NCBI RefSeq assembly: GCF_000203935.1
Contig: NC_008577.1
Span: forward strand, 434,001 to 498,000
DNA: 64,000 nt
Direction of reading: 5' to 3'
Source: Shewanella sp. ANA-3
Lineage (GTDB): Bacteria > Pseudomonadota > Gammaproteobacteria > Enterobacterales > Shewanellaceae
The translations under genes and the position numbers were made by a program. Below, piece by piece: positions 50,423 to 60,600 of this stretch. The first letter of the stretch is position 1. Each line of letters opens with the position of its first letter. Below the pieces are notes generated by a model. That model worked only from the letters and a program-made list of their open reading frames with translations. It had not been told where the DNA came from and did no database searches.

Positions 50423-51175
50423 ATGGCCTATAGTAAAATTAATCAGCCAAAAATTTCTGATGTGATCATGGCGCAACTCGAGCAGATGATCCTCGAAGGC
50501 AGTTTACAGCCGGGTCAGAAATTACCGCCGGAGCGCGAACTGGCCATCCAGTTTGAAGTGTCTCGCCCTTCCTTGCGTGAAGCCATTCAAAAGCTTGAGG
50601 CGAAAGGGCTATTAATGCGCCGTCAAGGCGGTGGCACTTATGTCAAAGAACAACTCTGGCAGAGTCTTGCCGATCCTATCGTTGAATTAATGACTGCCGA
50701 TCCAGAAAGCCAATACGACTTGCTGGAATTTCGTCATGCGACCGAAGGCATGATGGCCTATTTTGCCGCGTTGCGTGGCACAGACGCCGATATGCAAAAT
50801 ATCAAGCGTATGATCCTTGAGGTGGAAGCCGCCACCAATATCGAACAACAAGCCGCTGCCATTGTGCGTTTTTACCGCGCAGTAGCTGAAGCGTCACACA
50901 ATGTGGCTATGTTGCATCTCGTACTCAGTTTAACCCCTGTGCTGCATAAGAATGTGGCGCAAAACTTGGAGCTTTTAAGCCGCCGCGAAGAAGCCTCCAC
51001 TATGGCCAACGATCACAGACGTGCTCTGCTCGCTGCTATCGTTCGTCGTGATCCTGAAGCCGCCAGAGAAGCCTCGAATGAACACTTAAGTTACATCGAA
51101 GAGGTGATGTTATCTGTGCGGGAAGAAGATAGCCGGTTGCAGCGAAGTTTGCGCCGTTTAAAGAGTGGCGCTTAA
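50423..51175 (+). CDS. pdhR: Pyruvate dehydrogenase operon repressor PdhR
   Basis: 250 aa from the ATG at 50423. An in-frame TTG at 50387 would lie inside the operator and is rejected. The GntR-type wHTH (PGQKLPPERELAIQFEVSRPSLREAI) is followed by an FCD effector domain (about residues 85-235) that binds pyruvate in E. coli. It heads pdhR-aceE-aceF-lpdA. A hairpin (CTTTAGC-4-GCTAAAG, 51184-51201) separates it from aceE. Confidence 0.95.
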   Translation: MAYSKINQPKISDVIMAQLEQMILEGSLQPGQKLPPERELAIQFEVSRPSLREAIQKLEAKGLLMRRQGGGTYVKEQLWQSLADPIVELMTADPESQYDLLEFRHATEGMMAYFAALRGTDADMQNIKRMILEVEAATNIEQQAAAIVRFYRAVAEASHNVAMLHLVLSLTPVLHKNVAQNLELLSRREEASTMANDHRRALLAAIVRRDPEAAREASNEHLSYIEEVMLSVREEDSRLQRSLRRLKSGA

Positions 51176-51255
51176 GTTCCCGACTTTAGCAATCGCTAAA
51201 GCGGAATATGCCGCAAACACCATTCATCATCATGTATATAGAGAAGGACAGTGTC

Positions 51256-53922
51256 ATGTCTGAAGATATGCTACAAGACTTAGATCCGTTAGAGACTCAG
51301 GAATGGGTTGACGCCCTGCAAGCTGTATTAGAACAGGAAGGCCCTGAACGCGCCCATTTCTTATTAGAGAAACTGATCGATAAAGCCCGTCGCAATGGCA
51401 CGCACTTGCCTTACACTGCGACCACGGCCTATTTGAACACCATTCCAGCGGGTCAAGAGCCGCACATGCCAGGCAACCAAGAGATGGAACGTCGCATTCG
51501 CGCTATCATCCGTTGGAACGCCTTAGCTATGGTGCTGCGTGGTTCTAAGAAAGATTTAGAGTTAGGCGGCCATATTTCGAGTTTCGCGTCGAGCGCAACC
51601 ATTTATGACGTATGCTTCAACCACTTCTTCCGCGCGCCAAACGAGAAAGACGGCGGCGACTTAGTGTATTTCCAAGGCCATATCGCCCCAGGTATCTACG
51701 CGCGTTCATTCTTGGAAGGTCGTTTAACTGAAGACCAACTGGCTAACTTCCGTCAAGAAGTGGATGGCAAAGGTTTATCTTCTTATCCGCACCCTAAGTT
51801 GATGCCTGACTACTGGCAATTCCCAACGGTTTCTATGGGTCTGGGTCCAATCCAAGCGATTTACCAAGCTCGCTTCTTAAAGTACCTGACTGACCGTGGT
51901 CTGAAAGATTGTTCTGAGCAAACCGTATACTGCTTCTTAGGTGACGGTGAGTGTGACGAGCCAGAAGCCTTAGGTGCGATTGGTTTAGCTGCCCGTGAAG
52001 AATTAGATAACTTAGTCTTTATCATCAACTGTAACCTGCAACGTCTGGACGGCCCAGTACGCGGTAACGGTAAGATCATCCAAGAACTGGAAGGTGAATT
52101 CCGCGGCGCTGGCTGGGAAGTCGTGAAAGTGATTTGGGGTCGTTACTGGGATCCATTATTGGCCCGTGATACCAGTGGTAAGTTACTGCAGTTAATGGAA
52201 GAAACCGTTGACGGTGAATACCAAAACTGTAAAGCCAAAGGTGGCGCTTATACTCGCGAACACTTCTTCGGCAAATACCCAGAAACCGCCGAAATGGTGG
52301 CGAACATGTCAGATGATGACATTTGGCGCTTAAACCGTGGTGGTCATGACCCAGTTAAAGTGTACGCGGCATTAGACCATGCACGTAAGACTAAAGGTCG
52401 CCCAACGGTGATCCTGGCGAAAACCGTTAAAGGTTACGGCCTAGGTGATGCGGGTGAAGGTAAGAACATCGCCCACAACGTGAAGAAAATGGGTATCGAG
52501 TCTATCCGTTACTTCCGCGATCGTTTCAATATCCCCATTCCAGACGATCAATTAGAAGATCTGCCGTTCTACCACCCAGGTCCAGATTCGGAAGAAGTGA
52601 AGTACATGATGAGCCGTCGTGCCGCACTACATGGTAGCGTGCCACAACGTCGTCAGAAGTTCAGCGAAGAGCTGGAAATTCCTTCACTGAAGATTTTCGA
52701 CTCGATTTTGCAGGGTTCTAACGGCCGTGAAATTTCGTCAACGATGGCGTTTGTTCGCGTACTGACTGCACTGTTAAAAGACAAGAAAATTGGCAAAAAC
52801 ATCGTGCCAATTATTCCTGACGAAGCGCGTACCTTCGGTATGGAAGGCCTGTTCCGTCAAGTGGGTATTTATGCTCACGAAGGCCAAAAATACGTCCCGC
52901 AAGACTCTGACCAAGTGGCTTACTACCGTGAAGATAAAACTGGTCAAGTGCTGCAGGAAGGTATTAACGAACTGGGTGCAATGTCATCTTGGGTAGCTGC
53001 TGCGACCAGCTACTCAGTCAACGATACACCGATGATTCCATTCTACATCTACTACTCAATGTTCGGTTTCCAACGTATTGGCGACATGGCATGGGCTGCG
53101 GGTGATATGCGTGCACGTGGCTTCTTAGTCGGTGGTACTTCAGGCCGTACAACACTGAACGGTGAAGGTTTACAGCATCAGGACGGTCACAGTCACGTAC
53201 TGGCTAACACTATTCCTAACTGTATTACCTACGATCCAACTTACGGTTATGAAATTGCCGTTATCGTTCAAGATGGTATTCGTCGCATGTACGGCGAAAA
53301 ACAAGAAGATATCTTCTACTACCTGACCACAATGAACGAAAACTATATTCAGCCTGAAATGCCAGAAGGTGCCGAGGAAGGTATCGTTAAAGGTATCTAC
53401 AAGTTGGAAACGGTTAGCGGTTCGGGTAAAGGCAAAGTTCAGTTAATGAGCTGTGGCACCATTCTTGAGCAAACCCGCAAAGCGGCTCAAGCACTGGCAA
53501 AAGACTTCGGCATCACTGCCGACGTATTCAGCGTCACCAGCTTCAACGAACTGACTCGCGATGGTCAAGCGGTTGAGCGTTGGAACATGCTGCACCCAAC
53601 TGAAACGCCAAAACAAGCGTATATCAGCCAAGTGATTTCAAGTGATGCTCCGGCAATCGCTGCGACTGACTACATGAAGATCTACGGCGAGCAGTTACGT
53701 GCATTTATGCCAACCGATTATAAAGTGTTAGGTACTGACGGTTTCGGTCGTTCAGACAGCCGTGACAACCTGCGTCACCACTTCGAAGTGGACGCTAAGT
53801 TCATCGTTATCGCGGCACTGAAATCTCTGGTTGATCGTAAAGAGCTGCCTGTTGATGTGTTAGCGAATGCCATCAAGGAATACGGCATCGACGCTGACAA
53901 GATCAATCCACAGTACGCGTAA
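51256..53922 (+). CDS. aceE: Pyruvate dehydrogenase E1 component
   Basis: 888 aa from the ATG at 51256 with AAGGA upstream, matching E. coli AceE (887 aa). The thiamine-diphosphate motif runs GDGECDEPE to NCNLQRLDG. HLEHYH-type elements and DGHSHVLANTIPN are typical of the homodimeric E1. It decarboxylates pyruvate and acetylates the E2 lipoyl groups. Codon use is strongly biased to common codons, which suggests high expression. It starts 80 bp after pdhR. Confidence 0.97.
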   Translation: MSEDMLQDLDPLETQEWVDALQAVLEQEGPERAHFLLEKLIDKARRNGTHLPYTATTAYLNTIPAGQEPHMPGNQEMERRIRAIIRWNALAMVLRGSKKDLELGGHISSFASSATIYDVCFNHFFRAPNEKDGGDLVYFQGHIAPGIYARSFLEGRLTEDQLANFRQEVDGKGLSSYPHPKLMPDYWQFPTVSMGLGPIQAIYQARFLKYLTDRGLKDCSEQTVYCFLGDGECDEPEALGAIGLAAREELDNLVFIINCNLQRLDGPVRGNGKIIQELEGEFRGAGWEVVKVIWGRYWDPLLARDTSGKLLQLMEETVDGEYQNCKAKGGAYTREHFFGKYPETAEMVANMSDDDIWRLNRGGHDPVKVYAALDHARKTKGRPTVILAKTVKGYGLGDAGEGKNIAHNVKKMGIESIRYFRDRFNIPIPDDQLEDLPFYHPGPDSEEVKYMMSRRAALHGSVPQRRQKFSEELEIPSLKIFDSILQGSNGREISSTMAFVRVLTALLKDKKIGKNIVPIIPDEARTFGMEGLFRQVGIYAHEGQKYVPQDSDQVAYYREDKTGQVLQEGINELGAMSSWVAAATSYSVNDTPMIPFYIYYSMFGFQRIGDMAWAAGDMRARGFLVGGTSGRTTLNGEGLQHQDGHSHVLANTIPNCITYDPTYGYEIAVIVQDGIRRMYGEKQEDIFYYLTTMNENYIQPEMPEGAEEGIVKGIYKLETVSGSGKGKVQLMSCGTILEQTRKAAQALAKDFGITADVFSVTSFNELTRDGQAVERWNMLHPTETPKQAYISQVISSDAPAIAATDYMKIYGEQLRAFMPTDYKVLGTDGFGRSDSRDNLRHHFEVDAKFIVIAALKSLVDRKELPVDVLANAIKEYGIDADKINPQYA

Positions 53923-53934
53923 GAGGCAATAAAA

Positions 53935-55941
53935 ATGGCTGAATTAAAAGAAGTTTTTGTTCCTGATATCGGCGGCGATGAAGTACAGGTTATCGAAATC
54001 TGTGCTTCTGTGGGCGATACCTTAGCAGCGGAAGAGTCGATTCTGACCGTTGAAAGCGACAAGGCGACCATGGACATTCCTGCGCCGTTCGCGGGTGTGT
54101 TAGCCGAATTGAAAGTGGCCGTCGGTGACAAAGTCAGCGAAGGTACCTTAATTGCGATGATGCAAGCAGCGGGCACGGCTAATGTTCAAGCTGCACCGGT
54201 TGCTCAAGCTGCCGCTCCTGCGCCAGCACCAGCAGCACCTGCTCCAGTACAAGCGGCTCCTGCCCCTGTGGCTGCCGCGCCAGCCACGGGTGCAACCCAA
54301 GTGGTTGAAGTCACTGTGCCGGATATCGGTGGTGACACAGATGTGTCTGTTATCGAAGTCTTAGTTGCCGCTGGCGATAAGATTGAGGTGGACGCTGGCC
54401 TTATCACGCTTGAAACCGACAAAGCGACCATGGACGTACCATCGCCATTCGCGGGTGTGGTAAAAGAAGTGAAAGTGGCTGTGGGTGACAAGGTTTCTCA
54501 AGGCTCCTTAGTGATCATGCTCGAAGTGGGTGGCGCAGCTCCTGCTGCCGCTGCTCCACAAGCAAGCGCGTCAGCTCCTGTCGCTCAAGCTGCACCTGCG
54601 GCGGCTGTTGCTCCAGTAGCTGCTGCACCAGTGGTTGCGGTTAAAGAAATCCAAGTGCCAGATATTGGTGATGCCAGCAATGTCGATGTGATCGAAGTGC
54701 TAGTGTCTGTGGGTGATATGATCACTGCTGACCAAGGTTTGATCACGTTAGAAACCGATAAAGCGACCATGGAAGTGCCTGCGCCATTCGCCGGTAAACT
54801 GTTGTCGTTAACCGTTAAAGTCGGTGATAAGGTTTCTCAAGGTAGCGTGATTGCGACGATTGAGACTGTGACTGCTGGTGCAGCTCCTGCGCCTCAAGCC
54901 GCAGCACCTGCACCTGTCGCCCAAGAAGCGGCACCAGCACCTGTTGCAGCCGCGCCGAGCCGTCCACCGGTTCCACATCACCCAAGTGCGGGTGCGCCAG
55001 TGGCAACCGGTGTGGTGCATGCGTCTCCTGCGGTTCGCCGTTTGGCCCGTGAGTTTGGTGTGGATCTCACTCAAGTGACGGGTTCTGGCCGTAAAGGTCG
55101 CATCATGAAGGAAGACGTACAGGCGTATGTGAAGTACGAACTGTCTCGTCCTAAGGCGACAGCAGCAACTTCAGTTGCAGCGGGTAACGGTGGTGGTCTG
55201 CAAGTGATTGCTGCACCGAAAGTGGATTTCAGCAAGTTTGGTGAAGTGGAAGAAATTCCATTAAGCCGTATCCAGAAGATCTCTGGTCCAAACCTACACC
55301 GTAACTGGGTAACTATTCCTCACGTGACTCAGTTCGATGAAGCTGATATCACCGAAATGGAAGAGTTCCGTAAGCAGCAGAACGACGCGGCGGCGAAGAA
55401 GAAAGCCGATTATAAGATCACTCCGCTGGTCTTTATGATGAAAGCTGTGGCGAAAACGCTGCAACAATTCCCTGTGTTCAACTCAAGCTTAAGCAGCGAC
55501 GGTGAATCACTGATCCAGAAGAAGTACTACCACATCGGTGTGGCGGTGGATACGCCAAACGGTCTAGTGGTTCCTGTGGTACGTGATGTGGATAAGAAAG
55601 GCATTATCGAGTTATCTCGTGAGTTGGCCGATATTTCTATCCGCGCCCGCGATGGTAAGCTGAAGTCTGCCGATATGCAGGGTAGCTGCTTCACTATTTC
55701 AAGCCTAGGTGGCATTGGTGGTACTGCATTTACCCCAATCGTTAACTACCCAGACGTGGCGATTTTAGGTGTGTCTAAATCTGAAATTAAGCCTAAGTGG
55801 AATGGTAAAGAATTCGAGCCTAAATTGATGTTGCCACTGTCGCTATCATACGATCACCGCGTGATCGATGGTGCTATGGCTGCACGCTTTAGCGTGACCC
55901 TGTCAGGAATTCTGTCCGATATTCGTACTTTGATTCTGTAA
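53935..55941 (+). CDS. aceF: Dihydrolipoyl acetyltransferase (E2)
   Basis: 668 aa. Three lipoyl domains (about residues 1-75, 120-195 and 235-310), each with a modified Lys in SDKATMD, TDKATMD or TDKATME, are joined by Ala/Pro linkers. An E1/E3-binding domain ([14 protein letters not shown]) precedes the catalytic domain with [10 protein letters not shown]. It moves acetyl groups to CoA. It is 12 bp from aceE. A terminator-like hairpin separates it from lpdA. Confidence 0.97.
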   Translation: MAELKEVFVPDIGGDEVQVIEICASVGDTLAAEESILTVESDKATMDIPAPFAGVLAELKVAVGDKVSEGTLIAMMQAAGTANVQAAPVAQAAAPAPAPAAPAPVQAAPAPVAAAPATGATQVVEVTVPDIGGDTDVSVIEVLVAAGDKIEVDAGLITLETDKATMDVPSPFAGVVKEVKVAVGDKVSQGSLVIMLEVGGAAPAAAAPQASASAPVAQAAPAAAVAPVAAAPVVAVKEIQVPDIGDASNVDVIEVLVSVGDMITADQGLITLETDKATMEVPAPFAGKLLSLTVKVGDKVSQGSVIATIETVTAGAAPAPQAAAPAPVAQEAAPAPVAAAPSRPPVPHHPSAGAPVATGVVHASPAVRRLAREFGVDLTQVTGSGRKGRIMKEDVQAYVKYELSRPKATAATSVAAGNGGGLQVIAAPKVDFSKFGEVEEIPLSRIQKISGPNLHRNWVTIPHVTQFDEADITEMEEFRKQQNDAAAKKKADYKITPLVFMMKAVAKTLQQFPVFNSSLSSDGESLIQKKYYHIGVAVDTPNGLVVPVVRDVDKKGIIELSRELADISIRARDGKLKSADMQGSCFTISSLGGIGGTAFTPIVNYPDVAILGVSKSEIKPKWNGKEFEPKLMLPLSLSYDHRVIDGAMAARFSVTLSGILSDIRTLIL

Positions 55942-55947
55942 ACAAAT

Positions 55948-55974
55948 AAGGCTGCTCAACTTGAGTGGCCTTTT
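55948..55974 (+). terminator. Imperfect terminator between aceF and lpdA
   Basis: AAGGC and CTCAA pair with TTGAG and GCCTT around a central TG/TG bulge, followed by TTTTGTTT. It likely gives partial termination, so lpdA may have its own promoter as in E. coli. Confidence 0.6.
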
Positions 55975-56090
55975 GTTTATTGTGATCAGTATCAAACACA
56001 GGTTAAAATGCGCCCACCTTACGCGCTGGCGCATTTTCGGTTGGCAGGATTACTCTCCTCCAACGGATTGAATGAGAATTAGAGGAAAAC

Positions 56091-57518
56091 ATGAGTAACG
56101 AAATCAAAACTCAGGTAGTGGTATTAGGTGCAGGTCCTGCTGGATATTCTGCTGCCTTCCGTGCGGCTGACTTAGGTCTGGAAACCGTTATCGTTGAACG
56201 TTTTAGCACTTTAGGTGGCGTGTGTCTGAACGTGGGTTGTATCCCATCTAAAGCCCTGTTACACGTTGCTAAAGTTATCGAAGAAGCCAAAGCCGTTGCT
56301 GCACACGGTGTTGTGTTCGGCGAGCCAACAATCGATTTAGACAAGTTACGCAGCTTCAAGCAAAAAGTGATCAGCCAGTTGACTGGTGGCTTAGGCGGCA
56401 TGTCTAAAATGCGTAAAGTAAACGTTGTTAATGGCTTCGGTAAATTTACTGGCCCTAACAGCTTAGAAGTGACTGCTGAAGACGGTACTGTGACCGTTGT
56501 TAAGTTTGACCAAGCGATTATCGCTGCGGGTTCTCGCCCAATCAAACTGCCATTCATTCCCCATGAAGACCCACGTATTTGGGATTCGACCGACGCATTA
56601 GAACTGAAAGAAGTGCCTGGCAAACTGCTGGTCATGGGCGGCGGTATCATCGGTTTAGAAATGGGTACGGTTTACTCTTCTCTGGGCAGTGAAATCGACG
56701 TGGTTGAAATGTTCGACCAAGTGATTCCAGCGGCTGACAAAGACGTTGTTCGCGTATTCACTAAGCAAATCAAGAAGAAATTCAACCTGATCCTCGAAAC
56801 CAAAGTGACTGCGGTTGAAGCCCGTGAAGACGGTATCTACGTTTCGATGGAAGGTAAGAGCGCACCAACTGAGCCAGTACGTTACGATGCAGTGTTAGTG
56901 GCTATCGGTCGTACGCCAAATGGCAAGCTGATCGACGCTGAAAAAGCAGGCGTTAAGATCGACGAGCGTGGTTTCATCAACGTAGACAAGCAATTACGTA
57001 CAAACGTACCGCACATCTACGCTATCGGTGACATCGTTGGTCAACCAATGCTCGCTCACAAAGGCGTGCACGAAGGCCACGTAGCGGCCGAAGTGATCGC
57101 TGGCATGAAGCACTACTTCGATCCAAAAGTCATCCCATCAATCGCTTACACAGACCCTGAAGTGGCCTGGGTTGGTCTGACTGAGAAAGAAGCGAAAGAG
57201 CAAGGTATTGCTTACGAAACAGCGACTTTCCCATGGGCTGCCTCTGGCCGTGCTATCGCTTCTGATTGCAGCGAAGGTATGACTAAGCTGATTTTCGATA
57301 AAGACACTCACCGCGTAATCGGTGGTGCTATCGTGGGTGTGAACGGTGGCGAACTGTTAGGCGAAATCGGCCTAGCAATCGAAATGGGTTGTGATGCTGA
57401 AGATTTAGCATTAACTATCCATGCTCACCCAACGCTGCACGAGTCAGTAGGTCTAGCGGCTGAAATCTACGAAGGTTCTATTACAGACCTGCCAAACCCA
57501 AAGGCAAAGAAAAAGTAA
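56091..57518 (+). CDS. lpdA: Dihydrolipoamide dehydrogenase (E3)
   Basis: 475 aa. The FAD site VLGAGPAGYSAAFRA, the redox disulfide GGVCLNVGCIPSK, the NAD site MGGGIIGLEMG and the C-terminal HAHPTLHES active-site base are all present. It reoxidises lipoyl groups in pyruvate and 2-oxoglutarate dehydrogenases and the glycine system. It ends the pdhR operon and is followed by a terminator. Confidence 0.97.
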   Translation: MSNEIKTQVVVLGAGPAGYSAAFRAADLGLETVIVERFSTLGGVCLNVGCIPSKALLHVAKVIEEAKAVAAHGVVFGEPTIDLDKLRSFKQKVISQLTGGLGGMSKMRKVNVVNGFGKFTGPNSLEVTAEDGTVTVVKFDQAIIAAGSRPIKLPFIPHEDPRIWDSTDALELKEVPGKLLVMGGGIIGLEMGTVYSSLGSEIDVVEMFDQVIPAADKDVVRVFTKQIKKKFNLILETKVTAVEAREDGIYVSMEGKSAPTEPVRYDAVLVAIGRTPNGKLIDAEKAGVKIDERGFINVDKQLRTNVPHIYAIGDIVGQPMLAHKGVHEGHVAAEVIAGMKHYFDPKVIPSIAYTDPEVAWVGLTEKEAKEQGIAYETATFPWAASGRAIASDCSEGMTKLIFDKDTHRVIGGAIVGVNGGELLGEIGLAIEMGCDAEDLALTIHAHPTLHESVGLAAEIYEGSITDLPNPKAKKK

Positions 57519-57537
57519 GTTAATACCTTTCTTCAAG

Positions 57538-57561
57538 AAGCGTCCAATAGGGCGCTTTTTT
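57538..57561 (+). terminator. Intrinsic terminator after lpdA
   Basis: AAGCGTCC-4-GGGCGCTT (one G-U pair) followed by T4 lies 20 bp after the lpdA stop. Confidence 0.85.
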
Positions 57562-57658
57562 ATTGCCTAAATAAAAATGTAAATTTAATGTGAATAAGCG
57601 AGTGTATTGGGATTGTTGAACTGCTACAGTACAACTATGGTGTGAAGTAAGTCATCAA

Positions 57659-60600
57659 ATGAAAAAAATAATAATCCACTTCATTTTGCCCTCCATGTTG
57701 CTTGTTTGCTTGAGTCTCCAGTCGGCTTGGGCGGGTAGTTTTGTGCAACGGGTTTTTACTGATAGAGATGGACTAGAAGCCACGAGCATTCGTGCGCTCA
57801 CACTTGATGACCATGGTTTTGTGTGGGCAGCAACCGAGCAAGGTTTGTATCGGGTTAGTAATTCTAAAGTGAGACGGATTGATAAAACTGGGTCTGAATT
57901 AAGGCTTGCGGATGAGTTTTTAACAACCGTTATCAATGTCGATCGCGATATGCTTTTACTGAGCACAAATGCCGCGACTTACCTTTACGATATTGCAAAA
58001 AATCAGTTTATCCAGATGGGGTCAGCTAATTTATTTCCACATTTCCCCGGTGGTGTTTTACTTTCTGCAGCGCGTAAGAATACCCAAGAATGGCGATTAT
58101 TGATTGATAATGGTCAGATTTACGATTTTTCCCCTTCAAAACTTACTCTGACTTTAGTCAACCAATTGCCTGTGAATCGCGATTTACCATGGCGAAAATT
58201 ATTGAGTTTGCCTGATGGTCAGTTTCTTGTTGCGGGTCAATTTCAATTGCTACTTCTCAACGGTGCGGGGGAAAAAGTCGTTGATTACCAATGGACTGAA
58301 CCTATGGGAAGTATTCTGGATATGCTTGAGGATTCAAAACAGCGTATTTGGATTGCAACGAGTCGAGGGGTTTATCGATTAGAACCAAAAACCTTACAGA
58401 TTTTTCCTGTTCCAGAATTACCCGATTGGAGTACCGCTATGGTTGAGGGCCATAATGGTGAAATTTGGTTTTCAAGTCGAGCGGGGTTACTCAAGTGGTC
58501 TCCCGATACCCACCAGATTGAAAATTATCAACAAGAGCTTAAGACGCAAGCCAATATGGAAACATTGAAGGCCATCTTATTTGATAATGCTGGCTTAATG
58601 TGGGTGGGCGGCTCTGGTGATGGCTTGGCATTGCTGGCTTCGCAGCCGGATTTTATTCTCGATACCTACACAAGCGAACCCCCCTATGGGCTACCCGATC
58701 CTATGGTGTGGTCTGTGTTTGCAAGTGATGAAGGGTTATGGTTTGGTGCTTCAAATCTTAGTTTTGTGGGGAAAAATAACCAGAAAGCGGTGACCGTTGA
58801 GATAGACGGGTTGAAAGCCCATGAGAGTATTTATGGGATCAGTCAGTTTATCGAGCATTATTTATTAGTTTCGACCACCAGTGGGTTATTTGTTGTCGAT
58901 AAATTAACCCTAAAAGGAATGAGTTTTTCACAGTGGGCCCATGGGAGTGAAGAGTTTAAAAATAAACTGATCTACAGCACTTATGTTGATCCTAAATTAA
59001 AAGGGCGATTTTGGATCGCGACAGGAACGGGTCTCTATTTTTGGGAGCAAGGGCTGTTTGAGCCACAGCCTTTTAATATTGATGGATCGACGGGGGACTC
59101 ACCAGAACCCAAGCGACCTACTATTCGTACTTTGTATCGAGCTTCCGATGGCAAGTTATGGTTAGGCGGAAGACGAGTGTTTGGTTTTATTGATGAGCAA
59201 AACCTATTCCACGATAAGAGGGGATTATTCAGCGGCTTGAGCTCTGAGCCATCGATTAGTCATATTGAAGAAATATCTCCTGGAGTGATGTGGTTTGGTT
59301 CCTATGAGAGAGGGCTATTTGAATATCGACTTAATACTGCTGAGTTAATTTCGCTTACTTCGCAATGGCAAGTTAACTGTAGCTCGGTATTTTTTATCCA
59401 AAAAACCACGAATGCCAATGTGGTTGCCTGTGCAGATTCCCTGATCAGACAAGATACGTCAACAGGGCATATTGCTATGTTCAATCAACTCGATGGTTTG
59501 ATTTCAAATGAGATGAATGAGGGGGCATATTTTTATTCAGCGGCTACAGGGCTTTATATCGGTACCCCTGAAGGGGTAATGCACATAGATGTGGATAAAC
59601 TGTCGAATCGCATAACAGATGACCATGTGATGTTGGAGTCAGTGTCTGTTTATTATGACGATAATACGCAAGTGTCTTTATTGCCTAAGCCTATGATGGT
59701 GATTAAGCCAGGTGCCAATATGGTCAGTCTGCAAATCACAAACTTAGATTATTTAGACGACTCACCCATCCAATTTAAGTATCGGCTGCGATATCAAGGA
59801 GAAGAAGATAACTATGTACTGCTGCAAGGCGAGTCGCAGATAAACCTCGCTGGACTGGCGGCAGGCGAGTATGGGCTGGAGATTTTAAGTCAGGTGAATG
59901 GGATCTGGTCGGATAAACCCTTCGCTTATCCCTTCTATGTTGAGCAGCATTGGTGGTTGACTCAAGGCTTTAAGGGCATCTTGCTACTGATCTTTTCGAT
60001 CATCGCATTGAGTTTAGCTTGGTATCGTCAGCGTCAAGTACGTACTTTTATGACGATGAATCAGGCATTAACTGAGAGCGACGATCGTTTACGCCAATCG
60101 CTTCGTGGTAGCGACTCCGACCTGTGGGAATGGCATAGAGATACCCAGAGCTTTTACCTCGATAACCGTGGCGCCGTGCTAGGTAATCATGCCAATGAGA
60201 TTGTGGTTACCCTCGAGACTCTCCCCGTCCACCCTGAGGATAGGGATAAAGCTTTAGGTCAGTGGAACAGTATGTTAGCGGGTGAAATCGATCGCTTTGA
60301 GGCGGAATATCGTTATCAACGCCGCAGTGGTAATTGGGGCTGGTTAAGAGTGAGGGGCCGCCCGGTGTCGCGTAATCGCACTACCCACGAGATTGAACGG
60401 GTAGCGGGGATTTATAGCGACATTACCCTGCAGCGTCAGCTAGAGGATGAAATTAATCTTCTCGCCCAAGCCTTTGAGAACACCTCCGAAGGGGTGTTGA
60501 TCTTAGATGTGGATGAAAATATTCGAGTGGCAAACCATGCGGCGCAGCAAATCATTGGTTCTGAGCAGCATGACCTCGTCGGACAATCTTTTTCTCAATT

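Noticed and set aside
54204..55074. Minus-strand and alternate-frame ORFs in aceF
   Set aside because: They arise from the Ala/Pro-rich linkers and lipoyl repeats of aceF.
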